Assembly (NCBI GenBank): GCA_900465675.1
Contig: UBJR01000007.1
Coordinates: 248,001-312,000, forward strand
Direction of reading: 5' to 3'
DNA from: Hyphomicrobiales bacterium
GTDB taxonomy: Bacteria; Pseudomonadota; Alphaproteobacteria; Rhizobiales; Rhizobiaceae
Length of the DNA stretch: 64,000 nucleotides
The notes under the pieces were generated by a model that was not told where the DNA came from, searched no databases, and saw only the letters and a program-made list of their open reading frames with translations. Numbering within the stretch: the stretch's first letter is position 1; each line of letters begins with the position of its first letter. Of this stretch, positions 27,085-35,407 are shown piece after piece. The translations under genes were made by a program, and so were the position numbers.

Positions 27085-27727
27085 TCAGGGGCCAGATCCT
27101 GCCAACAAGGGGCGGAAATCTGCCATTGCGCTTCCCCGATCAAGCCTGGCCGGGGCCGCATCGTCGGTCGTGCCTTCACGCTTCGGTTTGTTCCTGCACG
27201 CAAAGACCTGGCGACACCGGAATCCTGGTCCTCTCCCAAGTCCACGCGCGCGGCCATCGAAGCCATGCCCGACGGTTGCATTGCGGTCGTCGACGCGATG
27301 GGCATCAAGGATGCCGGCATTTCGGCGACATTCTCTGCGCGCGTATGGCGAAAAGGAACGTCGCCGCGCTAGTCACGGATGGCGTGGTGCGCGATCTTGA
27401 CGGAGTGCTGGGGACAAACCTGCCGGTGTGGTGCTCTGGCGCGGCCGCTCCGTCCGTCGCCGGCTTGACATTCGTCGATTGGGACCAGCCCGTGGGCTGC
27501 GGTGGTGTTGCCGTATTCTCTAACGACGTCATCATCATCGACAACGATGGTGCTGTTGTCATCCCGGAAGCCATGATTGATGAATTCTCGAAGCCGCCAC
27601 GGAGCAGGAGCGCCTGGAGGGCTGGATCATGCAAGAAGTCAACAATGGCGCAGCGCTGTCCGGCCTGTACCCTGCCAACGCCGAAAACAAGGCGCGCTAC
27701 GAAGAGTGGAAGGCGAACAACGCCTGA
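27085..27727 (+). pseudogene. RraA-family protein remnant (HMG/CHA aldolase-like)
   Basis: Three frames join into an RraA/4-hydroxy-4-methyl-2-oxoglutarate aldolase-like protein. They read GRIVGRAFTLRFVPARKDL, then after a frameshift near 27318 AALVTDGVVRDLDGVLG and VDWDQPVGCGGVAVFSND. After another shift near 27595 comes EGWIMQEVNNGAALSGLYPA and a TGA. The N-terminus is missing or scrambled. It is non-functional as written. Confidence 0.8.
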
Positions 27728-27798
27728 TAAACGGTCGTAGAGACGCCTGGGTCCGCGCTCGGCTCTGGCGCTTCTGAAAACATCAGGAAACTCGCAGA

Positions 27799-27915
27799 AT
27801 GGAAATCCTGCTAATCGGTGTAGCCGTCACCGCCCTTCTTTTACTTCGCTGTGTCGACGCAAGTTTGGTGAACTACCGACGCCGAAACTGGCGTCACGTC
27901 GAGGGCAGGTTCTAG
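27799..27915 (+). CDS. Possible 38-residue membrane peptide
   Basis: A short frame, MEILLIGVAVTALLLLRC followed by a basic tail, would be a single-span membrane peptide. The ribosome-binding site is weak (AGGAA, about ten bases away). It lies in the 400-bp interval between the RraA remnant and the ParDE pair, which otherwise holds nothing I recognise. It could be chance. Confidence 0.2.
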   Translation: MEILLIGVAVTALLLLRCVDASLVNYRRRNWRHVEGRF

Positions 27916-28147
27916 CCACTCGATATGTTGCATGTGGTGAAAACGTCTATCCGACTGCTGTCGTCTCATATTTGCTCGCGAGTGGCGATTCCATAGAGAA
28001 GTTGGTGCGGCTCGCGGGCGTCGATCTCGGAGGTATCGAAGCAGGGAGCTCAAGAAAGAATGGGGGACGGTTCTGACACACACAGATGTGGGATATTTGA
28101 CAAACTTTGCCAAAATCGAATATGATCCCTTCAAGTGGAGGTTTCCG

Positions 28148-28390
28148 ATGGCGACAATGAACGTATCTCTTCCAGACCCGATGAAGGATTGGGTGGAGGC
28201 GCAGGCCAGAACTGGGCGATATTCGAACGCTAGCGACTACGTACGCGACCTGATCAGACGCGACCAGACACGAAACGACAAGATTGCCGCCATGCAAAGT
28301 TTCGTCGAGGCCGGGCTCCAAAGTGGCGTTGGCATTCGATCAAAGGATGAACTCTTCGCTGAGGCGATGGCTCGTGCCAGCGAGTCATGA
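28148..28390 (+). CDS. ParD-like type II antitoxin
   Basis: An 80-residue protein with an N-terminal ribbon-helix-helix (MATMNVSLPDPMKDWVEAQ, then YSNASDYVRDLIRRDQ) characteristic of ParD. The ATG follows GGAGG by about six bases. It overlaps the ParE-like gene by 4 bp. It should bind and inhibit the toxin and repress the operon. Confidence 0.92.
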   Translation: MATMNVSLPDPMKDWVEAQARTGRYSNASDYVRDLIRRDQTRNDKIAAMQSFVEAGLQSGVGIRSKDELFAEAMARASES

Positions 28391-28680
28391 GTTTTAAGCT
28401 TTCTGTCGAGGCGGAAGAAGACATCATTGCGATCGCCGAGCAGGGTGCCCGTATGTTCGGAGTAGATCAAGCAAAACGCTACCACGATGAACTTTTCGTA
28501 TTATTTGATCTGATAGCTGCTAACCCACGCATCGCACGCGAACGGAATGAGATCGAACCGCCCGTCAGAATTCATCCCTTCAAAGCACATCTCATCGTCT
28601 ATCGGGTTGAAGAAGATGAGAAAATTTTCGTAGTACGAATTCGCCACGGGCATGAAGATTGGGCAAGTATTTCAATGTAG
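28387..28680 (+). CDS. ParE-like type II toxin
   Basis: A 97-residue RelE/ParE-superfamily toxin. It begins with the family pattern LSVEAEEDIIAIAEQGARMFG, has a middle RIHPFKAHLIVYRVEE, and ends VVRIRHGHEDW. ParE members inhibit gyrase. The overlap with the ParD-like gene defines the pair. Confidence 0.92.
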   Translation: MSFKLSVEAEEDIIAIAEQGARMFGVDQAKRYHDELFVLFDLIAANPRIARERNEIEPPVRIHPFKAHLIVYRVEEDEKIFVVRIRHGHEDWASISM

Positions 28681-28918
28681 CGCCACGGATGGAGCTGTGG
28701 GGTTTTGTGTGCCTTAGGTTCGAATTGGTCCAAGGCGAAGACGCCGAAAAGGTATTTTCTTGAGCCATATGTGGCTCGCGCGTAACGACCGTTTTGCGCC
28801 TCTCTTTCGGACGTAACGGCCGTCCCCTAAATATCAGAAAGCGGACATGCCTCCATCGCAGTGCCATGTCGCCTGTGCGCAAATAGCCGTCATGACAGTC
28901 TTGGTAACTTGGCGCCCA

Positions 28919-29709
28919 CTACTTCGTGAAACGCGCGCTTTCTTGTGGTGTGGCGATTCCACATGTGAGTGTCAGCTCCAACGTTAACCCGCAAGCCTCG
29001 ACCATTCGTCTCGAAGGCACGTTACTCGCCGAGACCAATTCGTAAATATGGCTTGCCCCTAGCTCCTTAAGCACTCGCTCAATCATTAGGGCGTTGACTA
29101 ACTTGCCGAGGCCTCTCCCACGATGAGTTTCGGCTACTGCAACCAAACCGCCCCATGCATATCCTCTGTAGGGACTGAAAGCGTTGTGGGGCATGTAACC
29201 GTGTGCGGTAGCCACAACTCCGGCCTCGTCGCCGATGATGATCGTCACCGAACGGCCAATCTTTCCCGTTAACATCGATCCGGAAAAGGGGACAAGTCCG
29301 GCGCTCGCCATCATGGCCTGCGTGTCCTTGATTTGCTGGTTCTCCGGATCGTCCGTGATCGTCCACAGGGAAAGACCGCTCGGTAGCGGCTCGCTCGCGA
29401 TCTTGCAGGACGCGAGCAACGCCGCATCGCGTTCGGCAAGAAATACCTCCCAGGTGTCGAACCTGCAGCCGCGTGAAAGAGTTCGGAACTGATCTCAGGC
29501 ACATCGGCGGTGTCCACTAGTCTGAAGCCACAAACTCCGTCTCGCTCGACGATTTCGCCAATTCTATCCCATCCAAATTGCTTGGGATCGTCACACCCCA
29601 TGGTACGTCCTGCCTGGCACGCTCCAGGAGTGTGGGCGATGAACTCCGCACTTTCCTCGGCCTGAGCTTGCAGCCGCTGTTGAATGTCGGTTCCGAAATA
29701 TCCCGCCAT
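28919..29709 (-). pseudogene. GNAT acetyltransferase, frameshifted
   Basis: The N-terminal part (MAGYFGTDIQQRLQAQ to VPEISSELFHAAAG) and the C-terminal part (FDTWEVFLAERDAALLAS to the stop) are in different frames that switch near 29460. The second part has the GNAT acetyl-CoA loop AVAETHRGRGLGKLVNALM and a late ASNVPSRRMVEACG. Read together they give one protein of about 263 residues. A single indel explains the break; a sequencing error is possible. Confidence 0.75.
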
Positions 29710-29902
29710 GTGCGCCTCCATGTTGCTCCGACGCTAGCATCGTTTGAACGACCGGCCAAAGTCGGGGATCGTTGTCGGTCGTGGCTCAAAAGCGTCGACA
29801 TGTTCTTGCTCAACGCGCTGAGAACAAGTGATTGAAAGCACTACCTAGACCCCTGCCGAGTGGATGATACTATTACGATGCGACATATTGGCTGAGCGAT
29901 CA

Positions 29903-30004
29903 ATGGGCAGCACGGCATGCGATCTGATCATCATCGGCGGCGGACTAGCAGGGGCATCGCTGGGTCGAGGGATGGCGCGCTTCCCCGTTGCCTCGGTTCC
30001 TTGA
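29903..30004 (+). pseudogene. FAD-dependent oxidoreductase N-terminal fragment
   Basis: A 33-codon frame, MGSTACDLIIIGGGLAGASL then GRGMARFP, is a typical FAD-binding beta-alpha-beta start (GGGLAGAS). It runs into a stop, and nothing downstream continues the fold. It is a truncated relic of a flavoprotein monooxygenase-type gene. Confidence 0.65.
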
Positions 30005-30444
30005 AGTCCCCGTTCGCATCTCTACTGCAATGCGATGGTCGCTTCACGGCGCGCACGTGCTCATGCAAGTTCGGACGGCCGCGCTGAACGGCGAACTTCG
30101 CGATCGCTTGAGGGCACCGGTTTCGACAGCCAGAACCGAACGTGCCTTCGATCTTCAAACCCAAGCCACCCCTCTTGCGCGCCGCCTGACCCCGGAGAAG
30201 TTACCGGTCTCAAGCAAAGTGTGACTGCATCGAAGAAAAGCCTGTCATCCACGACTAGGGCTATCGTCGGGACCTCGCTCACCGGAGCAAAGGGCGCCAC
30301 GCTGAAAGATCAGAAAGCGATCGACGATACCGCGGCCGGAATCTGTGCGGTGGGTGTGTGGACCCCTTCCGAATGTAGAGCGCATGGGAGTTCCCGATAG
30401 TCGGCGAAGCAGGCGTTAAAGCCTCCCACCCTCATCTGAAAACA
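30005..30444. other. Intergenic stretch, nothing recognised
   Basis: About 440 bp after the flavoprotein fragment. Several short open frames overlap on both strands without a ribosome-binding site or a recognisable protein. No hairpin or repeat stands out. Confidence 0.4.
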
Positions 30445-30687
30445 ATGAAGCAAACAAATGGGCTTTTTCCTCCTGTTGAACCGGTCTATCATCGCCATCT
30501 GCCTTGCGCGGGGAGCGACGTGGAAGATTCTGTAAAAGTGGTGAAGTTGGGCGACGGTTGGGCAGTCTACGTGCTTGACGGTGGGGTCGTGACCAGCCAA
30601 AGCTTCAAATTCGAGGCCTATGCGACTGCTTGGGCTGATGGTCAACGTTCACGGCTCAAACTGCCCCCGTTTGACCGACGCCCTTGA
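30445..30687 (+). CDS. Small hypothetical protein
   Basis: An 80-residue protein; the C-terminal half (VVKLGDGWAVYVLDGGVV, then SFKFEAYATAWADGQRSRL) looks like a compact beta-beta-alpha domain. A GTG at 30520, preceded by GGGGAG, could be the true start and would leave 55 residues. No family is recognised. Confidence 0.5.
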   Translation: MKQTNGLFPPVEPVYHRHLPCAGSDVEDSVKVVKLGDGWAVYVLDGGVVTSQSFKFEAYATAWADGQRSRLKLPPFDRRP

Positions 30688-30763
30688 ATGTGATTTTCCA
30701 CCGTCGCATTATACAGGTCTCACCTATGGGTCAGGACGGCGCACGGTTATAAATTCCGCGCAA

Positions 30764-30787
30764 AGAAAAAGGCCGGACGTGCCGGCC
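30764..30787 (-). terminator. Intrinsic terminator of the small secreted protein gene
   Basis: GGCCGGCACGTCCGGCC, a GC-rich self-complementary stem, is followed on the minus strand by TTTTTC. It lies 23 bp past the stop codon of the exported protein gene at 30810-31139. Confidence 0.85.
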
Positions 30788-30809
30788 TCGTTCTCGATAA
30801 AGCGAAATT

Positions 30810-31139
30810 TTACTGGTTATTCTCGCCGCAAGCCACGCCCTGCGGAGTAGCGTCGCTCTTGCCCGCCTGGGTCTGGAGAGCGCCCTTGGTATTGGAGCCG
30901 TCCTTGCAGTCGGTTGAGTTGGTCTTGGTCGTGCTGTTGGTCATCGTACCATCGGTGGACATCGGCTTCATCGTCTTGGTGCCAGTGCTGTCCACGTCGC
31001 CATTGGCGCCGCCGCCGGCATCTTCATTGGCGTTCTTGTCGGTCGCCATATTGTTCGGAACCGGGTTGGACTGAGCATACGACATCGAAGTTGCCATGCC
31101 GAGAGCGAGAAGCGATGCGGCTACGAGTTTCATTTTCAT
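30810..31139 (-). CDS. Small secreted Asn/Thr/Gly-rich protein
   Basis: A 109-residue protein with a signal peptide (MKMKLVAASLLALGMATSMS, cleavage near residue 22, YAQ). The mature part is low-complexity, rich in Asn, Thr, Gly, Asp and Lys, and has two cysteines. A good ribosome-binding site precedes the first ATG, and an intrinsic terminator follows, so it is a monocistronic unit. Function unknown. Confidence 0.75.
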   Translation of the reverse strand: MKMKLVAASLLALGMATSMSYAQSNPVPNNMATDKNANEDAGGGANGDVDSTGTKTMKPMSTDGTMTNSTTKTNSTDCKDGSNTKGALQTQAGKSDATPQGVACGENNQ

Positions 31140-31510
31140 TTAATGTTTCCTCCTTCAGGAATTGTCACCGGATGGCAACACGGGGAGAGAACAAGTGCTG
31201 AACCTTGATGTTCCGGCCGACTGGATCACTAAAGGTTGACGGAACTCTCGACTCATCTCGATGTTGTTGAGCGGCGTAAGCCTTCCTTCCTTCGGCTTTA
31301 ACGCCATGCGGAACGCGCTTGGCATGAGCGCGTTCCGTCAAGCTTTGGATAAAAGCTCGGCCAAGACCATTTGCATCTGGAGTTTTATCCGCTACCCTTC
31401 ATCTAGACAGTTGGTGACATCTGTTTAGAGGTCATTGTCCGCTCTCCAAAGCCGCGTTGATGACCTCGCCAAATTTACAAATACGATGAGTGTCACTGCC
31501 ATCGTATCGA

Positions 31511-31566
31511 GCCGCCTCACGTTCCTAAGGCTTTCCTGAGCCTCATTCGCGTGAGGCGGCTTTTTC
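31511..31566 (+). ncRNA. Candidate small RNA 3' end or attenuator hairpin
   Basis: GCCGCCTCAC (31511-31520) and GTGAGGCGGC (31551-31560) are perfect 10-bp inverted repeats and are followed by TTTTT. A competing shorter hairpin, GCCTCA with TGAGGC (31540-31558), shares the right arm. Mutually exclusive hairpins ending in a U-run resemble an attenuator or the 3' end of a small RNA. No coding gene lies immediately upstream on this strand within 350 bp. Confidence 0.45.
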
Positions 31567-31578
31567 CCTTCCATCAAC

Positions 31579-31606
31579 GAATAACCCTCACGGCTGTCAA
31601 CCGTAA
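31579..31606. repeat. Strong hairpin, function unclear
   Basis: ACCCTCACGG and CCGTAAGGGT pair almost perfectly around a 7-base loop. It lies between the candidate small-RNA terminator and the terminator of the small minus-strand gene. There is no U-run on the plus strand. Confidence 0.4.
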
Positions 31607-31679
31607 GGGTTCTCTTGCTGCGATTGAGGCACAGCGTGGCATCACAAGTGGGCACGTCGGAACCGCGTCCACTAACGGA

Positions 31680-31713
31680 AAAGGCCCGGTAACGCTGCTA
31701 CCGGGCCTTCGCG
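31680..31713 (-). terminator. Intrinsic terminator
   Basis: AAGGCCCGGTA pairs perfectly with TACCGGGCCTT around ACGCTGC. On the minus strand the stem is followed by TTCC after a TT run. It lies about 25 bp past the stop of the 47-residue gene on the same strand and very probably ends its transcript. Confidence 0.7.
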
Positions 31714-31739
31714 CCGAAAGTGGCGGCGTTGCGGGTGTA

Positions 31740-31883
31740 TCAATTCCCGCTCTGCTCTCTCGTCCCTTTTGGTTTGGCTTCCAGAAGGGCCATGCGTATC
31801 AAATATTCGATCAATGGGTTCCCGTCAGACCGGGCAAGCTTGGCGCAAACGGTAAGATGATCAACAAGAAGTGGCTTGGTCAT
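31740..31883 (-). CDS. Conserved-looking 47-residue protein
   Basis: The protein begins MTKPLLVDHLTVCAKLARSD and continues with an amphipathic helix (PLIEYLIRMALLEA). An excellent Shine-Dalgarno (GGAGGAG, four bases from the ATG) and a strong terminator downstream mark a genuine short gene, although a longer frame extends upstream without support. No family is recognised. It is cytoplasmic by composition. Confidence 0.7.
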   Translation of the reverse strand: MTKPLLVDHLTVCAKLARSDGNPLIEYLIRMALLEAKPKGTREQSGN

Positions 31884-32002
31884 TTGCTCCTCCGGCGCGT
31901 CCTCCAACGCGAATGAGTGTCGTCTAATATATCTTGATCGAAGCTTAACGAGCGGGAGCCAATTTTTGCCCCGGATGGTCTCCTTCTGCGCCCCCCGCAA
32001 CG

Positions 32003-32197
32003 TTATCGTTTCTCTGTTTTGTCGCCATCTGGAAGGGCTGGGACTATCACGGTTGCCCACGCCGAACGGTATCCTCTCAGCCAAGCGGAGTGCAGATCTA
32101 GGCGGTCGGCGTATGGGTTTGAAGACGCAAGACCCCCAGACCTTGCAAGGTCACGCCCCTGTTGCTCGGCCTCTTCAACTTCTCTCAGTAAGCACAT
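32003..32197 (-). CDS. Ribosome modulation factor/CrpP-like small protein
   Basis: A 64-residue protein. The core QQGRDLARSGGLASSNPY followed by LHSAWLRGYRSAW matches the pattern of RMF/CrpP-like proteins (a helix with Gly and Ala, a short loop with Asn-Pro, then AWLRGY). The ATG is preceded by GAGGG at a normal distance; a longer frame starting 93 bp upstream lacks this. RMF members bind ribosomes in stationary phase; a CrpP homologue was linked to ciprofloxacin resistance. Which role applies here is unknown. Confidence 0.6.
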   Translation of the reverse strand: MCLLREVEEAEQQGRDLARSGGLASSNPYADRLDLHSAWLRGYRSAWATVIVPALPDGDKTEKR

Positions 32198-32302
32198 TTT
32201 GGCACCCTCATTACCAACGGTATTTCCAAGTAATTCCGGGTGGCCGAATTTCAATGCCTTACTCCACGGCCGTTCATAAATTGTGGTCAACCGAACACTC
32301 CA

Positions 32303-32326
32303 AGCCGCTCACCCGGGCGGCTTTTC
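32303..32326 (+). terminator. Intrinsic terminator
   Basis: AGCCGC and GCGGCT enclose an 8-base loop and are followed by TTTTCTT on the plus strand. No confident plus-strand gene lies just upstream, so it may end a short untranslated transcript or be left from a lost gene. Confidence 0.5.
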
Positions 32327-32395
32327 TTAAGGATTGGCAATCGAGCATAGCATGGCATCGAAAAGGCAAGGGCAGGGATGGCAGGCAGTCTGGAA

Positions 32396-33035
32396 ATGAG
32401 CAACAACGGAAACGGTTTCGATCCTATGGCTCCTGGGCTCGCCTATCGGAGCGCGTCGAGAACAAGGGCAAGGATCTCCCCGATCTTCGCTCAAACATGA
32501 ACACGGGCTTCCAGCGGCTCAACGCCGCGACCAAAACGCTCTCCAACGAGGTCCGCGGCGGCTCGAAGACCCAGTGGCCTATCATCATCGGCTTCAGCTC
32601 GGTGACGATCACGATCCATCCTTGCAGGCCTGGGGTATCTTGCGCTGCAGCCAATTAAGGACAACCTTACGCAGATCCGGGAAAACGCGAAGGTTCAAAC
32701 CGCTAGCACCTCGACGGCTATTGCAACACTGGTCGATAAGATGGTCAGCAAGGACGAGATGCAGTAGCGGACCCAGCGCGGTGTGGAAGACAGGCAGCGA
32801 ACGCACGGCGCTTTCAACGACCTCCGAGACGCCCAGGTGCCACGAGCAGAACTCGATCACGTCTTCGCGGCATATGATCAGCGGTTCCTCGACCAACAGC
32901 GACAGCTCAGCGACATGAAGGAATCGCAGGGCAGCGTGTGCGGCGCCAAGGACGTCATCATGGATCTGAAGACGGACCAGCAGCGGCTTGAACGAGAGCT
33001 GTCCGACACGAAGACAAGGGCGGGCGGACAAGCCA
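32396..33035 (+). pseudogene. Membrane-anchored coiled-coil protein, broken
   Basis: Consecutive plus-strand frames give MSNNGNGFDPMAPGLAYRS, then NKGKDLPDLRSNMNTGFQRL and WPIIIGFSSVTIT. Further on come GYLALQPIKDNLTQIRENA, an in-frame TAG after SKDEMQ (32765-32767), and a charged helical tail with DLKTDQQRLERELSDTK. At least two frameshifts plus the stop break it. The ancestor was probably a one-span membrane protein with a long coiled coil. Phage or plasmid origin is possible. Confidence 0.6.
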
Positions 33036-33049
33036 TAGCTTGTGGGCGA

Positions 33050-33370
33050 TCAATGCATTCTACGAGGTCGAGGCAACATTCCTGCAGCCTTGTCGGCAAC
33101 GATTTTAAGCGTCTCCCAATCCGGCAGATCCTTCTCGGCAACACGCTCCTGCGTGGCAGTTAAGAGCCATGCGGCGGCTTCGACGCTTTCCGCTTCCTTG
33201 CACTCGTTGAAGCGCTCAAGACAGGCAGTGATTCTTGGTCTCGCAGATCCGTCAGCCCAGGGGATCGAGGCGGCCAGAGAACGAGCCTCCGAGTAGGCGT
33301 CGGCTATTTGCTGCTTTTCTCGTTCATTGCTTTCAGTGATGACACCCAATGTGAAAATCAGTGTTTTCAT
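33050..33370 (-). CDS. Hypothetical cytoplasmic protein
   Basis: A 106-residue, helix-rich protein beginning MKTLIFTLGVITESNEREKQ and containing AAAWLLTATQERVAEKDLP. A longer frame begins at a TTG 45 bp upstream. The ribosome-binding site is poor in both cases. Composition is convincingly protein-like, but no family is recognised. Confidence 0.5.
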   Translation of the reverse strand: MKTLIFTLGVITESNEREKQQIADAYSEARSLAASIPWADGSARPRITACLERFNECKEAESVEAAAWLLTATQERVAEKDLPDWETLKIVADKAAGMLPRPRRMH

Positions 33371-33497
33371 CAAGTGGCGGCTTTCATCAGATTGATCAGG
33401 CAAGGTGGCCTCCAACGTATCGACGGGGAACCTAGCTCATACCGCGATTAGATTGCAATTTTTGAATGTATTTTTCCAGTATCGACATGAAGAGGCT

Positions 33498-33528
33498 AGC
33501 GGCGCCTCCGAGTGCGGATGGCGCCGCT
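33498..33528. repeat. Perfect 9-bp inverted repeat after the His-rich gene
   Basis: AGCGGCGCC and GGCGCCGCT enclose 13 bases just downstream of the secreted His-rich protein gene. The stem is strong but has only a short U-rich tail on the minus strand, so it is a possible terminator. Confidence 0.5.
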
Positions 33529-33536
33529 CGTGAGCA

Positions 33537-33794
33537 TTACCAGCGGCAGATACGCTTCTTGGAGTAGACCCAGCGGTGATGGTGCCGGTACCGAACGGTC
33601 TTGACGCGGCATCGCGGGCCATGACGATAGTAGTGTCGGCCGTGGCGCCAATCCCGGCGGTCATGATGGCGATCCCATGACCGGCCATGATGACTGTCTC
33701 CGACCGTCACTGTTACGCTATCCGCGAGACTGGGAGTGGCCGATGAGAATATAGAAGCCAGGCCGATCATGCCTGCGATGATAATAGCTTTCAT
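33537..33794 (-). CDS. Small secreted His/Arg-rich protein
   Basis: An 85-residue protein with a signal peptide (MKAIIIAGMIGLASIFSSAT, cleavage near residue 24, SLA). The mature part is packed with His, Arg, Asp and Trp (DRHHDRRDWRHGRHYY) and two cysteines. Such composition suggests metal or polyanion binding at the cell surface, but no function is known. Confidence 0.75.
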   Translation of the reverse strand: MKAIIIAGMIGLASIFSSATPSLADSVTVTVGDSHHGRSWDRHHDRRDWRHGRHYYRHGPRCRVKTVRYRHHHRWVYSKKRICRW

Positions 33795-33874
33795 TCGAGT
33801 TACTCCAAACAGGTGATAACGCGCTCAAAACGCCGGCCACTGAACGCGGTTCCATGCCTAGGACTTTGGTCTGA

Positions 33875-33903
33875 TGCCGTTGCCAAAGAAAAACCCGGCT
33901 CAG
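33875..33903 (-). terminator. Possible intrinsic terminator
   Basis: On the minus strand CCCGCTCTGAGCCGGG folds as a stem with a bulge and is followed by TTTTTCTTT. No coding gene on that strand ends just before it, so a small untranscribed or non-coding gene between 33905 and 34090 is possible. Confidence 0.4.
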
Positions 33904-34649
33904 AGCGGGGCAAGGGGGTGCTGTGGAGTATGATGTCCGGGAAATTGACATCGGTAGCGTAACTCGGAAGGCCGCATACCGGTTCCGCGCTAGTGTCTTC
34001 GCGCGGACAGGTCGTAGGCTGCCGAGGGAATTGGGCCTGATGAAATCTCCGGTGTTGCAGCCGCGGTTTCGTCAATGAGAAATGCGGCGTCAAAAAGCCG
34101 ATAGGATCAAGGGAATTAATCTTCCAGGATTCCCTCCCAAGCCCTCAACGCCAAAAGCGGTGTTCAAGAGCCCGGCGCGAACGAGAAGTCTTGCGCAGCA
34201 GGGATGCCAGGGCACGTCGCGTTTGAGAAGGGCTCGCCATACGCAGGCGAGCCTTCAAGCAACAAGGTGGCGCCAAGACGCATCACCGGGCGGGAATTAA
34301 TCAAAACTGATGATGTTAGCCACGTGACACGAGCGTGACGGGAAAAGAAAAGCCCCAGCGTGCGGCCGGGGGCAAGGTGGGGAAGTGAGAGTGCGAGCGA
34401 TGAACGTGCTGTCGTTTCGCACTTAACTGGGTTCTTCCTCAATTTCTGTGATTCAGCGGCATCATTCTCGCCCTCATCAGTTCCGAGCCGGCGCGACCGT
34501 ACACTGCTCGCTTCAGTACTTGAGGCGGTTGATCAGACCTTCGGCTTGACCGTAGCTCTAGGGAGTTCGATTGCATTTCTTACGGCATCGCGCCGACCCT
34601 CGATGGCTTGGCTGCTGGCACGATCGGCTTGCCCTTACCGGCCACTGTA
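33904..34649. other. Non-coding stretch rich in hairpins
   Basis: No supportable gene. It contains an 8-bp GC-rich hairpin near 34227-34256 (GGCTCGCC with GGCGAGCC). It also has a minus-strand terminator-like element near 34346-34372: GCCCC and GGGGC stems followed by TTTTCTTTT on the minus strand. These imply short transcripts ending here. The right part runs into the DUF1403 relic. Confidence 0.45.
34346..34372 (-). terminator. Intrinsic terminator of an unidentified minus-strand transcript
   Basis: Read on the minus strand, GCCCC, a 12-base loop and GGGGC are followed by TTTTCTTTTCCC. No minus-strand gene is supportable directly upstream, so the transcript that ends here is unknown. Confidence 0.5.
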
Positions 34650-35092
34650 GGTGCCAAGATGCTCGGCCGCAATCAAGAGGAAGGCGCGCGCTAGCCGGGA
34701 CGCCGTCCTGCTAACCGTCGCCGGCGACGATTCCGGACCGGCTGGAAAGCTGTTTCGGGCGACACGAATGTTGACGCGCCGATCCGGACCGGTCACCACC
34801 TCATTCGTCAAAGATACCGCCGACCTTTCTGGGCTCGGTCGGACGACGGACTTGCCTCAGTTCCCGATATCGTCGATTCTGCCATTCAGTCCGGGCGAGC
34901 AATACCCTTCGCGGTGGCGGACCTTATTACGGCGATCTCTGCCGTTCGCCCGGATACCGAGGTGCTGGCGCTTGGGCTGGCCGAGGCCGTTCTGGCGCAC
35001 CTGGGGCCACACAGCTGTTCGAGCGTCTCGAAAGTTTCGAGGCGGTGCGGGAGCTTTCCGGCCGCACCTCCTTCCGGATGGTTGGGTTGTAA
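34640..35092 (+). pseudogene. DUF1403-family protein remnant
   Basis: Pieces in different frames match the plan of DUF1403 proteins: ASRDAVLLTVAGDDSGPAGK, then RAIPFAVADLITAISAVRPD and EVLALGLAEAVLAHLG. The end, LFERLESFEAVRELSGRTSF followed by RMVGL and a stop, is the typical DUF1403 C-terminus. Frameshifts and an internal deletion of the middle are evident. The family is found on rhizobial plasmids next to scpB, as here. Confidence 0.6.
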
Positions 35093-35095
35093 CAA

Positions 35096-35245
35096 TGGCG
35101 GAAGTCAGCACACGCAGTCCGGCTCCAGGAGCGCCATACACTTTTGCAACGACGAAGCATTTTCTATCAGCCTTTGGCTTCGATACCTTGCGTGATCTTC
35201 CTGATATCGAGGCACTCGAAGACGATGGATTGCTGAGCAGAACCA
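35096..35245 (+). pseudogene. scpB remnant
   Basis: RSPAPGAPYTFATTKHFLSA followed by FGFDTLRDLPDIEALEDDG is the C-terminal winged-helix end of a segregation/condensation protein ScpB. The upstream two-thirds is missing. It directly follows the DUF1403 relic, reproducing a gene pair known from rhizobial plasmids. Confidence 0.7.
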
Positions 35246-35407
35246 TCCCCTATGGCGACGACATTTCCGTCGCGGCCGAGGAATTCTTCGATGGTGAAGA
35301 AGATGCGAGCGTCGATTTCTCGGTGCTGCGACCAACTGAAGGAGATTGGAGCCTAGAATTCGGACCATCTGTTTTGTCCTCACGGACGAGACCTCCGTGA
35401 GGCATTC

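Noticed and set aside
27085..27727. Programmed frameshifting in the RraA-like gene
   Set aside because: Two shifts, no slippery heptamer that I can see, and a missing N-terminus point to decay.
34651..35400. A single 249-residue protein
   Set aside because: It merges pieces of a DUF1403 relic and an scpB relic read partly out of frame; not one gene.
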